Shown here one piece after another: positions 8,863-18,500 of a DNA stretch of 64,000 nucleotides; the stretch's first letter is position 1, and each line of letters starts with the position of its first letter. Below the pieces are notes generated by a model, which made no database searches, was not told the DNA's origin, and saw only the letters and a program-made list of their open reading frames with translations. The translations under genes were made by a program, and so were the position numbers. This DNA comes from Chryseobacterium aurantiacum. Lineage in GTDB: Bacteria > Bacteroidota > Bacteroidia > Flavobacteriales > Weeksellaceae. The stretch spans positions 558,001 through 622,000 of the forward strand of contig NZ_PXUE01000002.1 in the NCBI RefSeq assembly GCF_003020585.1, given 5' to 3'.

Positions 8863-8949
8863 ATCATTTTTTTTATGAAGCCGAAGATAACCATTTTTTA
8901 AAAAATGCCCGACCGGTCTCTTAAAAACTCCCCTGTTTTAAATGTAAAA

Positions 8950-8971
8950 CCCCAGACAAATTTGCCTGAGG
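8950..8971 (-). terminator. terminator of the M1 aminopeptidase gene
   Basis: On the minus strand CCTCAGGCAAA pairs with TTTGTCTGGGG (two G-U pairs), followed by TTTTACATTT. It lies about 30 bp after the aminopeptidase stop codon. Confidence 0.65.
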
Positions 8972-9000
8972 TTTGGGTTTTATCATTAGCGTAGTGAACT

Positions 9001-11568
9001 TTATTTCACCAGTACCTGAGCTCTTTTTAAATTGTCCGTTGCCTGCAAAATTTTATTCTTCAGAATAGGATTATAATCAGGGTTTTTCAAAAGAAACTGA
9101 TTCACAATATCAAAAGCTTTCGGAGCCTGATAATTACTAAATGTTGAACGAAGCCAATTATCCGGAAAAAAGATAGCTCCTGTTTTTTGTATTTCCTGCA
9201 AAACCTCTAAAGTATTGGAAAGATAATGAATAGACGTTTTTTGTCTTAACGGATGATGCAGGTACCCTAATGCAGAGCCAACGGCTGATTCATTCGCTCT
9301 GTTTTGTTTTTGCATAAGTCCATTAAAAAATTCATCACGTACCTTCTGGTCTGAAGAAGCCGCATTCATAATAATTTTAAAACGGTTAATCCTATCCGGA
9401 TTCTTAATTCTCGTCAACTGCTCTTGCAACAACTCATTATTATTAGTATTTCGTAGAGATAAAGCAAGGGCAAGATTCGTGAAATCATCATCATTAAGAG
9501 ATACCTCTTTCGGTGGCGTCTGGGATTTCCAAATTGTATACAGATTATCATATGCCTGCTGCGACTGGAATATTCCCTGATAGCAATCAAAAATAATTTT
9601 CTTATTGTTTTTTGCTGTCTGTACCTGCAATGTTTTCCATAATGTATTTTCAATATCTACAGATTCTTTCAATCGTGTATTTTCAGATAAAAAATCCCAA
9701 TAAATAGTAGAAATATAACCGGTAATCAAGCGTAAATTCAATTCTATGCTTTCTTTTGGCAATTGTTCAGCAAAAAAGTGTAATAAATCCTGCGCGCTGA
9801 CTTCTGAACCGTTCAGCATATTTTCATATAACGAAATATAAGCACTTGCACGGTTTATCGGGTCTTTTACTAAAGAAAATTCAGACATTACAGCTTTATC
9901 CGTTTTGAATACCCCATACCCTATTCCCGATGAGTTTTGCAGAATAAACAGAGGTTTCTTTTTCCCTTTTAATTCTGAAACGTTTTGTTCTTTTCCGGAC
10001 AATTTTACGTTAACATGTTCAACCTTGTCAGCATAAAATAAACTGATCTGAAATTCCTGTGGCCAGTATTTTTGTTCCTTTCCGTACTCGGGTTTCTGAG
10101 AAATGGTAAATTGTTCTATTTTATCGCCTTTATATGTTACATTATAATCGATAACAGGCCTGCCGGGATCATTTACCCACACTTTATTCCAGCTTTGCAG
10201 GTCTTCCGGTGTATGTTTATCAAGGATGGCAATAAGATCCGGCCAGCTTGCATTACTGTAAGCATATTTTGTAAGATATTCGTTTACTCCTTTTTGAAAA
10301 TTCTCCTCACCAATCAGCAATTCCAGCTGACGCATCATAATAGGTGCCTTATCATAAATAATAGGGCCATACATCATTCCTGCATTCTGGAGATTATCCA
10401 AAACCTGTCGGATCGGGTTGGCTCCTAAAGTACGATCCACCGAATAAGCCGCCGGAAAATGCCCTGTTAAGAACTTCAGATCATAAACCATTTTATCTGA
10501 AGATGCACCGGTACTTTTATCCGCCATAAAGTTGGCAAAAACCTCCTTCATCCAGACATCATTAAACCAATTCATGGTTACCATATCTCCGAACCAAAGA
10601 TGAGCAACCTCGTGGGCTATAAGATTGGATCGGTTATTCAACTGGTTTTGGGTAGCATTCTGATCTAAAAACAAAGTGGAATTTTGAAATAATATAGCTC
10701 CAGGATGTTCCATTCCCCCGAACTGAAAGTCAGGAATAACCACCAACCCATGCTTTTGAAAAGGATGCTTAATACCAGTCCATTTTTCGTAATAAGAAAG
10801 AGAATTTCTATATAAAGTAAAAATTGAATCCATGCTATTTTTAATTTTCACAGAATCTGTTTCACGATATAAAATCCTGGAATCCTGCTGACTGATCTTC
10901 TCTGTATGATTTTTGAAATCTCCGGCAGCAAATGAAAACAAGTAGGTAGGAAGCAGATCTGACTGATCAAAACGCAACGTTTTTTGGGTCTGCTGAATGC
11001 TTGTATCTTTAAGTTTTCCATTGGTGATAGCGCTCCATTTTTCAGGAACAGTTAAAGTCAGAGAATAGTTAGCTTTCAGATCAGGCTGGTCAAAACATGG
11101 AAACATGGTTCTTGCACGATCAGGAACAAATAAAGCATACAAATATCCATCACGCCTGTTCAACGCCCCATTTCCGGCAAGAAAAGCAATATTGATCTGG
11201 TTAAATCCTGATTTCAGGTATTTTGGTTGAATGATAACATGTTCGTTTTCCAGAGTTGCTTTTATCTGTTGCCCGTTCACAGATACAGACAGGAGTGAAG
11301 AGGGTTCTTCTTTAAAATCAATCTGTAACGGGGCTTCATTTTGTTTTTTATAGTTAAAAGTAATCACTTCTGTTCCTGAGATTCTTTCAGATTTACTTTC
11401 CGGAATTTTCAGATTAAGTTCATACTTGATATCATTGAGTGTATTTTTTCTAAATTGAGCCAACTCATACGAGACACCAGATTCAATCTTTGGTAAGGAT
11501 TTCATTTGTGCTTGATAACCACTATTGAAAACAACTAAAAATAATGCTAACAGACTTGCTTTTTTCAT
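9001..11568 (-). CDS. secreted M1-family zinc aminopeptidase
   Basis: 855 residues with a signal peptide (MKKASLLALFLVVFNSGYQAQ). The M1 gluzincin signature is complete: substrate-binding GGMEHPGA (the Bacteroidota form of GxMEN) about 40 residues before HEVAH, then 18 residues later the third zinc ligand Glu in WMKEVFANF. An N-terminal beta-sandwich precedes the catalytic domain and a helical, ERAP-like C-terminal part follows. It would trim N-terminal residues from peptides in the periplasm or outside the cell. The ATG is separated by only four bases from a TATATTTG (-7-like) element, which could give a leaderless mRNA, although no -33 TTG is present at the right distance. Confidence 0.92.
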   Translation of the reverse strand: MKKASLLALFLVVFNSGYQAQMKSLPKIESGVSYELAQFRKNTLNDIKYELNLKIPESKSERISGTEVITFNYKKQNEAPLQIDFKEEPSSLLSVSVNGQQIKATLENEHVIIQPKYLKSGFNQINIAFLAGNGALNRRDGYLYALFVPDRARTMFPCFDQPDLKANYSLTLTVPEKWSAITNGKLKDTSIQQTQKTLRFDQSDLLPTYLFSFAAGDFKNHTEKISQQDSRILYRETDSVKIKNSMDSIFTLYRNSLSYYEKWTGIKHPFQKHGLVVIPDFQFGGMEHPGAILFQNSTLFLDQNATQNQLNNRSNLIAHEVAHLWFGDMVTMNWFNDVWMKEVFANFMADKSTGASSDKMVYDLKFLTGHFPAAYSVDRTLGANPIRQVLDNLQNAGMMYGPIIYDKAPIMMRQLELLIGEENFQKGVNEYLTKYAYSNASWPDLIAILDKHTPEDLQSWNKVWVNDPGRPVIDYNVTYKGDKIEQFTISQKPEYGKEQKYWPQEFQISLFYADKVEHVNVKLSGKEQNVSELKGKKKPLFILQNSSGIGYGVFKTDKAVMSEFSLVKDPINRASAYISLYENMLNGSEVSAQDLLHFFAEQLPKESIELNLRLITGYISTIYWDFLSENTRLKESVDIENTLWKTLQVQTAKNNKKIIFDCYQGIFQSQQAYDNLYTIWKSQTPPKEVSLNDDDFTNLALALSLRNTNNNELLQEQLTRIKNPDRINRFKIIMNAASSDQKVRDEFFNGLMQKQNRANESAVGSALGYLHHPLRQKTSIHYLSNTLEVLQEIQKTGAIFFPDNWLRSTFSNYQAPKAFDIVNQFLLKNPDYNPILKNKILQATDNLKRAQVLVK

Positions 11569-11938
11569 AGATCAAATATAAGGATTGGAATTGGAATGGG
11601 TAATATTGAAATCACCAAACCCCAGCAAGACTAAAGTTTTGAGATCTTATTGCAAATCAGAAATTATTTCCAATGGGTGATGTATTTTAATAAAAAATCC
11701 GACACTTATTTTCAATCCTATTTTAAGATGCACAATTACTGCATTTTATCGATGTATTTTCTCAGGTAAAAATCAGTATTTTTTACAATACCAAAGTCCA
11801 AATAATCCGTTTACTATAACCGGATTAGGGCAATCTAAAAGAATATTTTCATATTTATTTATATTAATTCCAAACAAATGCAATTCTTTGTATTTTTTTT
11901 CACAAATATTTAATACTTTAGCTGTATAATTGAAACAA
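11569..11938. other. 370-bp divergent intergenic region
   Basis: Separates the minus-strand aminopeptidase from the plus-strand cupin-like gene. A TATATTTG element at 11573-11580 (minus strand) is the only promoter-like motif I can defend. No gene or repeat is seen. Confidence 0.5.
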
Positions 11939-12820
11939 ATGGGCATACTTCTTAAACCTATTGATGTAGTAGAAGATATTTCACAAGAAGACTTTCGTGA
12001 AAAATATTTAAAACCATGCAAACCCGTGGTAATCAGAAACATGGCAAAGAACTGGCCTGCATATCAAAAATGGACGATGGAGTACATGAAGGAGGTTGTA
12101 GGTGACGTGATTGTTCCTTTATACGACAGTGCCAAGGCTGATCCTGCAGCTCCCATCAACACTCCAACGACTAAAATGCCGTTCAGTGAATATGTTGACC
12201 TTATCCAAAGGGAACCTACGGACCTTAGGATTTTCTTTTTCGACCCTATCAAATTTGCGCCTAAATTGCTGGATGATTATGTTCCGCCAAAGAATCTGAT
12301 GGGTGGATTTTTAGATAAATATCCGAGTATGTTTTTCGGAGGAAAAGGTTCTGTAACGTTCCTTCATTATGATATAGACATGCCTCATATTTTCCATACT
12401 CATTTCAATGGAAGAAAGCATGTTCTTCTTTTTGAATATAAATGGAAAACACGTCTTTATAAGCTTCCTTATGCAACTTATGCACTGGAAGACTATGATA
12501 TTTCGAATCCTGACTTTGAAAAATTTCCTGCATTGGATGGCATTGAAGGAATTGAATGTTATCTGGAACATGGAGATACATTATTTATGCCTACCGGATG
12601 GTGGCACTGGATGAAGTATCTGGACGGATCTTTCTCTATTTCTCTTCGTGCCTGGGACAAAAGCTGGGCTGTAAAAGCACATTCTCTTTGGAATCTTACT
12701 GTTCAACGTAATTTTGACAACTTCATGAAAGGAAGGTATAAAAAAAGATACATGGACTGGAAAGAAAGAAAAGCCGTGGAAAGAGCTAATATTGCCTTAA
12801 AAAAAGGACTTCCTAAATAA
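11939..12820 (+). CDS. cupin_8/JmjC-like Fe(II)/2-oxoglutarate oxygenase
   Basis: 293 residues from the ATG at 11939; a TTG nine bases upstream is possible but unlikely. The N-terminal KPCKPVVIRNMAKNWPA is the usual opening of cupin_8 (JmjC-like) proteins. The metal-binding facial triad is visible as HYDIDMPH (His-x-Asp) and a distal His in the MPTGWWHWMKYL segment. SFSISLRAWD completes the jelly roll. Family members hydroxylate amino-acid side chains of proteins such as ribosomal components or small molecules. The substrate here is unknown. The protein is cytoplasmic and the gene monocistronic, closed by the terminator at 12833. Confidence 0.85.
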   Translation: MGILLKPIDVVEDISQEDFREKYLKPCKPVVIRNMAKNWPAYQKWTMEYMKEVVGDVIVPLYDSAKADPAAPINTPTTKMPFSEYVDLIQREPTDLRIFFFDPIKFAPKLLDDYVPPKNLMGGFLDKYPSMFFGGKGSVTFLHYDIDMPHIFHTHFNGRKHVLLFEYKWKTRLYKLPYATYALEDYDISNPDFEKFPALDGIEGIECYLEHGDTLFMPTGWWHWMKYLDGSFSISLRAWDKSWAVKAHSLWNLTVQRNFDNFMKGRYKKRYMDWKERKAVERANIALKKGLPK

Positions 12821-12832
12821 AAAAATTATTGT

Positions 12833-12867
12833 CAGGTTGAAAGATTTTTCTTTCAACCTGTTTTTTT
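12833..12867 (+). terminator. intrinsic terminator of the cupin-like gene
   Basis: A perfect 12-bp stem (CAGGTTGAAAGA, 12833-12844, with 12849-12860), a TTTT loop and seven T, 12 bp after the stop codon. Confidence 0.9.
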
Positions 12868-13024
12868 ATCGATCAATTTCATCTAATAAGAACAGAAAAA
12901 GGGTAATGAAAATCCATGACCATCTACCATTATATGCCCTTTATTCCATTCAGTTTATTTTTATCCATCGCAATTAAAATTTAATTAAATTGCATAGTGA
13001 ACCCGTTCCCTTAACACTTGATGT

Positions 13025-13747
13025 ATGTTCGAAAAATTGATTGATAGCTTTGAGAAGCTGTGTCTTCAGATTATTATTGAAATATTGCTGGTACCGGTAA
13101 CCATTTTCAAGTTATTTCAGGATACCCGTAAATGTTATGATCTGTCTGTACATGAAATGGAAAAGGAAGAAACGGAGCGCTTTCGTGATTACCTTTCTCC
13201 TATTAAACTTTCTGTTTACACTTCAGTAATTGTTTCTGTTCTTCTCATGGATTATAGTGGTGAACAAAGCTTTATTTCAAAGATCAAGGGACTAAGCATG
13301 GTAGAAAAAGCCTTGTTTATATTTCTGATGAACAATTTTACAGCAGTTATTTTCAGTGTAATACTATTGTGGTACAAAAAGGAAAAAGTGAACACAGTGG
13401 CTTTTCGTACTTTACTTTTTTCCTTTATCTATACCACCGTTTACACCTCTACTCCATTTTTCCTACTGATTCTATCCGCCATGTTTCTGGGGCAAACGGT
13501 GAATGTACAGTCTTATTTGGACCACCTTACAAAACTGGCAGACTCGGGAGCCTATGGATCCAGGGATTATGTATTTTTTATTGTTTTCTTTGTATTTGTT
13601 GTGGTAGGAATTATCGGATTAATAAAATTGTTCAAAGCCTTACATCATATTCTACACGAAAACTTCCGTTATCATCCTTATGTGGTATGGATTTTCACCT
13701 TACTGTTTTTTCTTATACAGGTTTATTATGCAAGAGGATTCATTTAA
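13025..13747 (+). CDS. integral membrane protein of unknown function
   Basis: 240 residues with about five hydrophobic segments (near residues 15-35, 65-80, 95-115, 125-155, 180-200 and 220-237). No signal peptide cleavage site and no conserved polar motif appear within the helices. A charged loop (VHEMEKEETERFRDYL) follows the first segment. I do not recognise the family; the layout resembles YIP1-like membrane proteins but nothing proves it. It sits alone between the cupin gene's terminator and the TetR regulator, on the same strand as both. Confidence 0.7.
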   Translation: MFEKLIDSFEKLCLQIIIEILLVPVTIFKLFQDTRKCYDLSVHEMEKEETERFRDYLSPIKLSVYTSVIVSVLLMDYSGEQSFISKIKGLSMVEKALFIFLMNNFTAVIFSVILLWYKKEKVNTVAFRTLLFSFIYTTVYTSTPFFLLILSAMFLGQTVNVQSYLDHLTKLADSGAYGSRDYVFFIVFFVFVVVGIIGLIKLFKALHHILHENFRYHPYVVWIFTLLFFLIQVYYARGFI

Positions 13748-13948
13748 GAAAACCCTTTGTTTTAAGTATTTTTTGACACTTGAAAGAGCATTTTTATTGA
13801 AAGATTTATGACGAAAATACAATGCTTTGAATAGCTTTCTCTATACTTAATTTCCATATTGGCAATAATACATAAATAATTGATTTACAATAAAATAAAA
13901 CCAACAAAAAGATCATACACAAACATTATTTTAAGATTGTTTTAACAA

Positions 13949-13962
13949 ACACACCAGTCTGT
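13949..13962 (+). promoter_or_regulatory. candidate TetR operator
   Basis: ACACAC-CA-GTCTGT is an inverted repeat with 5 of 6 matching positions per arm, 12 bp upstream of a -7 element and 37 bp before the TetR start codon. Its core ACCAGTCT resembles LmrA/YxaF-type TetR operators (ACCRGTCT), which fits autoregulation. Confidence 0.45.
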
Positions 13963-13974
13963 TCATATTTTATT

Positions 13975-13982
13975 TAAATTTG
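13975..13982 (+). promoter_or_regulatory. -7 element (TAAATTTG) of the TetR gene
   Basis: TAAATTTG matches TAnnTTTG 16 bp before the TetR ATG. No TTG lies at the normal -33 distance, so basal activity may be weak or depend on an activator. Confidence 0.45.
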
Positions 13983-13998
13983 TGAAAAACAATAATCA

Positions 13999-14535
13999 AT
14001 GTCTCGACCTCGCGAAAGAATAGTAAGCACTTCTATGCTTTTGTTTCACAAACAAGGCTATAACCGTACTGGTATCAATCAGATTATTGAAGACGCCAAG
14101 GTATCAAAGGCAAGCTTTTACCAGCACTTCAAGTCAAAGGACGATCTTTGCATTGAATTTCTCAATAAAAGATATGATTATTGGGTTTCTGAACTGGAAA
14201 AATTTATATCCGAAGCAAAAACCATTGAGGAGAAAATACTGAATTCATTTGATTTTCTAATCTATATGAATAAAAAGGAAGACTTCAGAGGTTGTAGTTT
14301 TCTGAACCTTCTCTCTGAAATACCTGCCGAACAAGTAGAAATCCACAATGTTCTCCGGTATCATAAAAATAAACTGCGGGACTTCTTCAATGAAGAGATT
14401 AAGGATGAACATACTGCATCTCATATCTATCTCCTTTTTGAAAGTTCTATACTGACCAGCCAGCTTTACAGATCCAATGAATTAATCGAAACATCTAAAA
14501 CTGTTATAAAAAAGATACTCAATTCCTCACACTAA
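13999..14535 (+). CDS. TetR/AcrR-family transcriptional repressor
   Basis: 178 residues. The N-terminal three-helix DNA-binding domain is typical: RERIVSTSMLLFHKQGYNRTGINQII, then AKVSKASFYQHFKSKDDL as the turn and recognition helix. The remainder is the ligand-binding and dimerising domain, with a GCSFLNLLSEI motif seen in the LmrA/YxaF-like branch. It probably represses its own promoter through the inverted repeat at 13949-13962 and releases it on binding a hydrophobic ligand. The next genes on the strand encode two surface proteins (39-bp and 90-bp gaps), so these could be part of its regulon. Confidence 0.9.
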   Translation: MSRPRERIVSTSMLLFHKQGYNRTGINQIIEDAKVSKASFYQHFKSKDDLCIEFLNKRYDYWVSELEKFISEAKTIEEKILNSFDFLIYMNKKEDFRGCSFLNLLSEIPAEQVEIHNVLRYHKNKLRDFFNEEIKDEHTASHIYLLFESSILTSQLYRSNELIETSKTVIKKILNSSH

Positions 14536-14574
14536 GGAAGAATTAAACATACCCAAAAAAAGCAATTAAAAACT

Positions 14575-15438
14575 ATGCAAAACTCTACTTTCTTGCAGAA
14601 GACTCATTCTGCACTGTTCAGGCTATGCCTAATCGGAAGCACTATCATCACTTCATTGCTGTATTCTCAGACGGGTGGCAGAATAGGAATAAATACACCT
14701 AACCCCAAGGCTACGTTGGATATTAATGCCAAAACAGACGGTACTTCACAGGCAGAAGGTCTGATGATTCCCCGCCTTACCGGAGATCAGATTCAAACAA
14801 TGACAGCAGGCATCCAGCCCGGGACAGAATCCTTGATGATCTATGCAACAGCATCTCCTGTTTCTCCCACCGCAAAAGTTTCAAAAATAACGCAGCCGGG
14901 TTACTATTTCTGGAACGGTACCCATTGGGAAAGCATGGGTGTAAATTCTAATATCTACACCGCAGATGGCTCTATCACAACACCTCTGGCTTCAAGAAAT
15001 GTAGATCTTAATGGTAAGAACCTTGTTTTTTCCGGAACAGGAAGTGTGGGCATAGGAACTGCTCCATCAGCAACTGCAAAGCTGGATGTTGCAGGAACTG
15101 TGAAAGCGAGTGCCATAGATTATAATTCTGATGAAAGATTGAAGCAAAATATCACAGAAATAAAATCTTCCGGCGAAATCGTGAATAGGCTAAGACCAGT
15201 TTCTTACTTCTGGAACGAAACAGGAAAGAAGAAAGGTGGAAATGCACAGCTACAATATGGTCTCCTAGCTCAGGAAGTGGAAAAAGTTCTTCCCAACATC
15301 GTAAGTACCGATAACGATGGATATAAATCTGTAAACTATAATGAACTGATTCCTTTGCTGTTGCAAACCGTTCAGGAACAAGGAAAAAAAATCGATGAAT
15401 TACAAAAAGAAGTACATCAACTGAAAAAGTCAAAATAA
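14575..15438 (+). CDS. secreted tail-fibre (Peptidase_S74) domain protein
   Basis: 287 residues. A signal sequence ends near residue 32 (SLLYSQ). The next block, IGINTPNPKATLDI followed by EGLMIPRLT, is a module shared with the protein at 54550-56253. The C-terminal 100 residues form the S74-type intramolecular chaperone: DERLKQNI, VSYFWN, YGLLAQEVEKVLP, and a final coiled coil (QEQGKKIDELQKEVHQLKK). In phage tail spikes this domain helps trimers fold and is then cleaved. Flavobacteria carry chromosomal, exported versions, presumably cell-surface trimers. No phage genes are adjacent. Confidence 0.85.
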   Translation: MQNSTFLQKTHSALFRLCLIGSTIITSLLYSQTGGRIGINTPNPKATLDINAKTDGTSQAEGLMIPRLTGDQIQTMTAGIQPGTESLMIYATASPVSPTAKVSKITQPGYYFWNGTHWESMGVNSNIYTADGSITTPLASRNVDLNGKNLVFSGTGSVGIGTAPSATAKLDVAGTVKASAIDYNSDERLKQNITEIKSSGEIVNRLRPVSYFWNETGKKKGGNAQLQYGLLAQEVEKVLPNIVSTDNDGYKSVNYNELIPLLLQTVQEQGKKIDELQKEVHQLKKSK

Positions 15439-15528
15439 TCATCGAGGAAATCGATTTTTGACCTATTCATTGTCATCAGGGGTTGGGATTTTATCTCAGC
15501 TCATTATTAATCTTGTAATTCAAAGAAC

Positions 15529-18500
15529 ATGAAACTCAAATTATATTTCGTACTGCTTATTCTGATAAGCCAGAGTATTTTGGCGCAGAATAACTATTAT
15601 TGGGTAGGTGGTGCCGGTAACTGGACAGACCTTAATCACTGGCGTATAGGTTCCTCATCGGGACAGGCAGCCACCATTATACCTTCCCGTTATGATAATG
15701 TTTATATTACTTCAGGAAGTGGTTTTACTTCCAGCGGAGGTATGCTTAATATCCCATCAACAGCTACCTGTAAGGATTTCATCATAGATGATTCATTTAA
15801 TGCAAAGCTTAGCTTTCCGGCAGGAAGTGTTTTTAATGTGTATGGAAATCTGAAATGGAAATCTAATGCAGGTGCTTATTATAACCTGACCATGAATTTG
15901 TTTTCGGACAGCTCAAGTCCGACCCCAAACCTCATCGATATCGCTGATAACATGATTGATCCTTTATACGTTAATGGAGGATATCAGTCGTCTTTTAATC
16001 TCAAAGGAAACGGAACATTCAAGCTTGTGAAAAATTTTGCCAGCAACGGGTTTTTCCTATTCAATATCAGTGAGAGTGCTTTTCTGGATACGGATCATAA
16101 AAATATAAGCTCCTTAATGCTTACCCACAGTTCTACGGCGGCATCCAATTTTAGGTCTTCTACAATAACTACTTCCAATTCAATGACGTTCAACTCGTCT
16201 GCCAATCTTACCCAGGCTACTCTTACTTTTGCTTTGTTGAATATACAAACGACTCAGGATATAAAAAAAATACTCCTTACTTTTTCAGGATTTGCCCAAA
16301 TATCAGGTGGAAATCTGCTGACCATTGATGAAGTTGCAGGAGTAGGAACTTCCGGGGGGAGTTTTACAGGAAATCAATTTAACATTAATAAATTCAATTT
16401 ATACGCCTCTATACTCAATGCTAACTTGCTTAAGGCTAATGATATAGTAATTGGCGATGGAAGCGCTGAGATGATAGGATCCCGCTTTGAGATCAAAAAC
16501 ATGACTCTCGGTAAGGGAAATAATATTCTGCGTACATCACAATTTGACATCAATAATCTTACACTGAATGGTGGACAATACAATTTCCGCCAGCCTGTAG
16601 GTGGCCTTCCTACTTATTTTCAGGTTAATCAAACCCTTATTGCCAATACTCCATGTAACGGAGCTATTCCAAAGTTTGGAGCCTTAGATATTACGTTCCC
16701 TGTAAACCTCATTCTCCCGGGTACTCTCAACGGAAATGGAACTGCTTCTTTTAATGGCTATAATTTAATCACTACAAAACTTACCGGAGGGGCTTCTGTA
16801 ACGGCAGGAATAAATGGTGGAAACAATACAGGAAACATTACCTATCCTGGAATTACAGCAAAAACCTATTACTGGATAGGCGGTGGTGGTAGCTGGAGTG
16901 ATCCGGCACACTGGTCTTTCACATCAGGTGGGGCTTCTGCTAACTGTATTCCTATTATGTATGATGATGTAATTTTCAATGAAAATTCAGGGTTTACAGC
17001 TGGAAATAATACTGTCAGTAATAACGGTGCAATTGCTTCAGTACGAAATATGACCTGGAATAATGCTCCGGCTAATCCTGTTTTGAATGTAGGCATGAAT
17101 TTATATGGCAATATTTATCTTCAAAAAGATATGACTGCTCCTGTAGCAATGACTTTACTCAAAAACAATACAGGAGATCCTGTCGTAAGCCGCTATATGA
17201 ACTTTGAAGGTCAGAAAATCACTCAGCTGAGCATCTACGGAAATGATAACTTCTACCTTCTGCCCTCTAATTCAGGAACTCCTTATGATCTGGAAGTTGG
17301 TGGTGTTTTTAATTTTGATAACAATTCGCTGACAAGTAATCTTTATGCAGACGGAAGAAAAATAAAATCCGGAGAACTGTGGCTAGGCGGTAACAGTGTC
17401 AATATAAATAATGCTTTGCTGCGTCAAAATATCTTAAATATTATGGCCAAACAAACCATTACGGCACCCAATACGGCAGTATACACCCAAAGCTATAACG
17501 GGCGATATTACAATTCGGGAAATACCAATAATTTTTTCGGGAAAGTTTACAAAGAAGGAAATAGTATCGGAGATATACAGCATATGAATACCGAAAACTT
17601 TCAGGCTAATGGAGGAGATTTAAGATTTTTTGGAAACAATAAGGCAAAAAATGTTGCTATCAATGCTTCTTCCAATATCAATATGTTTGATGGCAGTACC
17701 AAATTTACCATAACAGACAGCTGGATATATAATCGTTCAGACTGTGATCTGGTTGTTAATTTCACGGGTCAGGGCGGCAGCAACCTTGTTTTGGGAAACA
17801 ACATCAATGGTAATGGGTTCGTTGAATTGAACAGAATGAATTTTTCAGGAATTAATGCCAGCTACATTAATCCTGTTGGAGGAGCAAAACCTATTAATGC
17901 CAGCAACTCTATAGACAGTGGAAATAATTCCGGCATCAATTTTTTGGCTACTACTCCTAAAAACTTTTACTGGAAAGGAGGTCCCGGCACATGGAATGAC
18001 CTCAGCCATTGGTCTTTGGATCCTACAAGTACAAGAACAACAGCCAATTGTGGTCTTCCTACCATTAATGACAATGTTTTCTTTGATCAATATTCCGGAT
18101 TTTCTACAACAGGAATCACCAGTATACAGCTTTCTAATGATGTTTCCATTAATGACATAACATTCAGTGGATTAACACCCGGTTCAAGATCTCTTTTCTC
18201 AGGAAACAGCAACTATTACAAGATAAATGTCAACGGAAATGCAGTCTTGCATGCAGGATATTATGATGCCGGATACTTCAGCGGGTTTACGTTTGTAAAT
18301 AATAATAAACCTACAGGTACCTTAAAAAATGTAACTCCCAATGGGGCAACTTCATCCCTTAATTTTGCCGGAGATGCCCAATGGAAAATCAACAGAGGAA
18401 CTTCACAGTATGATCTTAATGGTAGCTCTAGTATTGGCCAAACCAGTATTCTTGGAAATATTTTGGATATAAGCGGTACTGTAATGAACATTAATGTGGT

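Noticed and set aside
14575..15438. Tail-fibre domain as evidence of a prophage
   Set aside because: No phage structural, replication or integrase genes surround it, and it has a signal peptide. Chromosomal S74 proteins are common in Flavobacteriia.
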